From: Streptomyces sp. A2-16
Lineage (GTDB): Bacteria > Actinomycetota > Actinomycetes > Streptomycetales > Streptomycetaceae
Direction of reading: 5' to 3'
Assembly: GCF_018128905.1 (NCBI RefSeq)
Contig: NZ_CP063808.1
Location: 2,728,001 to 2,792,000 of the forward strand
Length of the DNA: 64,000 nucleotides
Numbering within the stretch: position 1 is the stretch's first letter; the number at the start of each line of letters is the position of its first letter. Of the stretch, positions 60,759 to 64,000 are shown one piece after another. The notes beneath the pieces are model-generated. The model ran no database searches. It saw nothing but the letters and a program-made list of their open reading frames with translations, and was not told where the DNA came from. Both the position numbers and the translations under genes were made by a program.

Positions 60759-62525
60759 TCACAGCAGCGTCAGGTCCACCGACTCCGCGAGCGCGGCCAG
60801 CCCCGTGTCGCCCGGGTGGAGATGGTCCCCGCTGTCGAACCGCGGCAGCAGGCGCGAGGGGGCGGCCGGATCGCGCAGCACCAGGTCGAAGTCCAGCACG
60901 CCGTCGAAGACTCCGGAGGCCCGGGTCCATGCGTTGATCGCGGCCCGCTCGGCGTCGACGGCGGCCGTGCACCGCGCCTCGCCCCCGCAGGGCAGGATCG
61001 TCGCCGCGAGCATCCGCAGCCCCCGCGCATGGCCCCGCTCCGCGAGCTCCCGCAGCCCCGCGACGACCTGCTGCGCGGACGCACCCCACCGCACGTCGTT
61101 CACGCCCTGGAACACCACGGCCGTACGCACCGACGGCTGGGCGAGCACATCCCGGTCGAAGCGGTGCAGCGCGCTCACCCCCTGGGTGTTCGCGGAGACA
61201 CCGTCACCGGGATACCCGTCTTCGGCCACACGGTTTCCTGAGATCCCCTGGTTGAGCACTCCATAGTGCGGAACCGTGTTCTGCTCCCGCAGCCGGGCGG
61301 CCAGTACGTCCGGCCACCGCCGGTTCGCGTCCGTCGTGGACTTCGTGCCGTCCGTGATCGAGTCCCCGAGCAGCACCACGGTCCCCGGCCCCCCGCCCAC
61401 GTCCACACCGGCCAGCAGCGGCCAACTCGTGAGGACCGAGGTGTACGGCGTTCCGGAGCCGTCCGCCGTGTGGTCGCCGGGCTCGCTCACGTACGACCGC
61501 TGCACCGCGAGCCGGTGCACCGGAGCCGCCGTCACCGTCCCCGGCAGATGGAAGCTCACCAGCAGCTCGGCCCCCGCGGGCACCTCGAAGCCGAGCGGAT
61601 CGCTGAACGCCTGCGCCCCGGCCGGGATCTCCGCACCGGGCACACCCCCGAAAGCCACCGCCATCGGAGCCCCGCGCGCCGCCGCCCCTGCGGCCCGGAC
61701 CGCCACGCTCGCACTCCCGATCCGCACCGGCGCCGCCGCGAAGGTGTTGTCGAACCGCAGCCGCACCCGGGGCCCGCCCGCCGAGGTGTGCACCACGAGC
61801 CGCAGCGTGCGGTCGCGCCATGGACCCACGGTCGGGAAACCGGAGGCCGAGGCCGCCCAACTCCCGGTCCACCCGGCTCCGTCGGCGCGCACGGACAGCG
61901 CGAACACATGCAGCCCGGGTGCGCGCGGCAGCCGTACCGACACCACTTCGCGGTCCTGCGCCAGTGGCACCGTCACGACGTACAGCCGTGCCGACTCGGC
62001 GAGTTGACCCGTGGGCGTGTTCACATGGGGGAGGGCCACCGCCTTCGTGGCGAGCGGGCCCCGGCGCCAGTCGGGGGCCGTCACCCGGTACGTCGATCGG
62101 CCGCCGTCCGCGTAGGCCACGGTCCCCGGGCCGCCGACCGGCGCACCGCCCGTGCCTGTCACCAGGAAGGCGAGCGCGTTCCCGCGGCCGTGCACGCGCA
62201 CCTTCTGTCCGGCGGCGCGCACATTGTCGTGGGTGCCCGCCCGCCGGGCCGGCCAAGTCAGCGCGGCCCCCTGCACGGTGAGGGTGCGGCCCGGTGTCCA
62301 GCCGGCGGCCGTCAGGTCCTGTGCCGACAGCGAGGCACCCGAGCCGTCGAGGTCCGCCTCGCCGGGCCGGGCGTCGTCGCTGACCGCGGTGTTGTCGAAG
62401 AGCCGCTCCAGCGGCAGCGGCTTTCCCCTCTCGCCGGAGGAGGCCACCCCCACCGCGGCCGTGCCCGGTGCGAGGGCCGCGACCACAGCGAGGACCACCG
62501 CACCGCTTCGGACCCGTGGGTGCAC
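60759..62525 (-). CDS. Secreted SGNH-family esterase/lipase
   Basis: 588 residues. Signal peptide (residues 1-30, VAALAPGTAAVGVASS). The N-terminal 320 residues are beta-sandwich-like, probably a carbohydrate- or surface-binding module. The C-terminal 200 residues are an SGNH hydrolase: GDSITDG with the Ser, ISGNRV with the Gly block, VVFQGVNDVRWG with the Asn block, and FDSGDHLHPGD with Asp and His. The GTG at 62525 has GGAGGAG 6 bases upstream. It is convergent with xthA. Confidence 0.92.
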   Translation of the reverse strand: MHPRVRSGAVVLAVVAALAPGTAAVGVASSGERGKPLPLERLFDNTAVSDDARPGEADLDGSGASLSAQDLTAAGWTPGRTLTVQGAALTWPARRAGTHDNVRAAGQKVRVHGRGNALAFLVTGTGGAPVGGPGTVAYADGGRSTYRVTAPDWRRGPLATKAVALPHVNTPTGQLAESARLYVVTVPLAQDREVVSVRLPRAPGLHVFALSVRADGAGWTGSWAASASGFPTVGPWRDRTLRLVVHTSAGGPRVRLRFDNTFAAAPVRIGSASVAVRAAGAAARGAPMAVAFGGVPGAEIPAGAQAFSDPLGFEVPAGAELLVSFHLPGTVTAAPVHRLAVQRSYVSEPGDHTADGSGTPYTSVLTSWPLLAGVDVGGGPGTVVLLGDSITDGTKSTTDANRRWPDVLAARLREQNTVPHYGVLNQGISGNRVAEDGYPGDGVSANTQGVSALHRFDRDVLAQPSVRTAVVFQGVNDVRWGASAQQVVAGLRELAERGHARGLRMLAATILPCGGEARCTAAVDAERAAINAWTRASGVFDGVLDFDLVLRDPAAPSRLLPRFDSGDHLHPGDTGLAALAESVDLTLL

Positions 62526-62677
62526 AGCCGACTCCTCCTGCTCACGAGTGACGAAAGGCGCATCGTGAAGCTAAGGAGACATTCGTGGCACGTCAACGCG
62601 CCATGCGCGAAGTCGACCGGAAACGACGGTCCGCGCGCCTGTGGTGCACGCGGCCGGGTGAGTGACACGCTGGGCGT

Positions 62678-63085
62678 ATGAAGATCCCTTTTCTGGGCGG
62701 CCGGGGAGAGAAGCCGGGGACCCGCGACCCCGAGGGCATTGCCGAACTCCTCTCCGAGTGTGAGCTGCTGCGCTCCCACGCCTCCCGTTCGGGTGTCCAA
62801 CTGGACGACACGGCCGCCTCGTTGGAGGCGATCGACCAGCTGGTGCCGGGCTGGCGGGACGACGAGGAGATCCTGCTCTGGCTCGGCAACGACGCCGGGC
62901 TCTACCTCGGCACGGTCATCGTGCGGACCGTCCCCGGGGCGGCCTGGGATCTGCGCCCGGACGGCCAGCCCGTGATCCGGCTGGAATCCGGCCGCGAGTT
63001 CGACGTCGTGACCGCGGGCCACGAGTGGGCCGCGAGCGGGGTGCCCGAGCTGTCCCAGCTCTATGCCGAGGTTGCCGAGGAGTGA
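62678..63085 (+). CDS. Hypothetical DUF6278-like protein
   Basis: 135 residues, basic N-terminus MKIPFLGGRGEK, then an all-alpha segment and a beta-rich end (LYLGTVIVRTVPGAAWDLRPD, GREFDVVTAGHEWA). It resembles a streptomycete family I recall as DUF6278, unverified. Divergent from the SGNH gene, 152 bases apart. Function unknown. Confidence 0.8.
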   Translation: MKIPFLGGRGEKPGTRDPEGIAELLSECELLRSHASRSGVQLDDTAASLEAIDQLVPGWRDDEEILLWLGNDAGLYLGTVIVRTVPGAAWDLRPDGQPVIRLESGREFDVVTAGHEWAASGVPELSQLYAEVAEE

Positions 63086-63211
63086 ATCCATGGCCGTAAG
63101 CGCGACGTAAATACGGCTAATGACCGAAAAGTGCGTGTCGTTCCGCGAGGGCGATCTTGCCTCGATAGGTTGCGGCAACCACGACACAGCTGAGAGTGAG
63201 TAGGGCTGGGC

Positions 63212-63958
<747 letters not shown>

Positions 63959-63971
63959 GAGGAGCGCGGCC

Positions 63972-64000
63972 ATGTCCTCGAACCTCGACTACGATGGTCC
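63972..64000 (+). CDS. Possible start of next gene (partial)
   Basis: The first codons ATG TCC TCG AAC after GAGGAGCGCGGCC look like a gene start 13 bases beyond the ABC ATPase stop. Too short to identify; the next transporter subunit is the expected neighbour, but the N-terminus does not look like a lipoprotein signal. Confidence 0.35.

Overview
The window is high-GC actinobacterial chromosome, almost certainly from a Streptomyces. Third codon positions are nearly all G or C, GTG starts are common, several genes appear to lack leaders, and the gene set is typical of the genus: GH46 chitosanase, RNase Sa-type secreted ribonuclease, HipA-like and FHA/kinase genes, DHA2 exporters and IucA/IucC synthetases. 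I see no rRNA, tRNA, transposase, prophage or CRISPR array. About 60 genes are supported.

Positions 1-11041 and 35713-42846 together hold purine and glyoxylate catabolism. The first block has glyoxylate carboligase (gcl), hydroxypyruvate isomerase and tartronate semialdehyde reductase (hyi-glxR), the urate-to-allantoin enzymes (OHCU decarboxylase, HIU hydrolase, urate oxidase), an 8-oxoguanine/guanine-type deaminase and an NCS2 purine permease. The second has malate synthase, a MobA-like molybdopterin nucleotidyltransferase (probably for xanthine dehydrogenase cofactor), the IclR repressor AllR, allantoinase and allantoicase. Urate is taken to allantoate and ureidoglycolate, and the glyoxylate goes to glycerate or malate. 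gcl, hyi-glxR, aceB, allR and allB each carry a pair of TTCC-N7-GGAA-like palindromes exactly 21 bp apart, which reads as one AllR regulon. Ureidoglycolate lyase, xanthine dehydrogenase and glycerate kinase are not in the window.

Between and after these blocks lie: chitosanase (11026-11835); regulator/enzyme pairs (AraC with an NmrA-like reductase, an MFS exporter with an HxlR regulator); a thioesterase; a histidine phosphatase; a minisatellite-rich gap (17607-18295); and an unusual two-gene unit (18296-21028), a seven-helix membrane protein followed by a small helical protein, which share a 25-residue GGT...GNQA motif. Next come an alanine-type aminotransferase and an HxlR regulator, a VWA-domain surface pair, two divergent NIS siderophore synthetases, and a cell-wall cluster (28394-32155) of M23 peptidases, an RlpA-like protein and a ricin-type lectin. 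A receptor Ser/Thr kinase with an FHA partner follows.

From 42931 to the end are an SDR, a secreted guanyl-specific RNase, a NarL-type two-component system, a cytochrome P450, a Gfo/Idh/MocA dehydrogenase with its GntR regulator, a ROK kinase with a membrane partner, a SNF2 helicase/SWIM pair, a PcaL-like fusion lacking the usual nucleophile serine, a metallo-beta-lactamase-fold protein, exonuclease III, an SGNH hydrolase and the ATPase of a glutamate-type ABC transporter. Two DNA-repair genes (SNF2 helicase and exonuclease III) have promoters matching the RecA-independent, PafBC-type DNA-damage motif. Four intergenic minisatellites and one coding repeat tract are scattered through the window.
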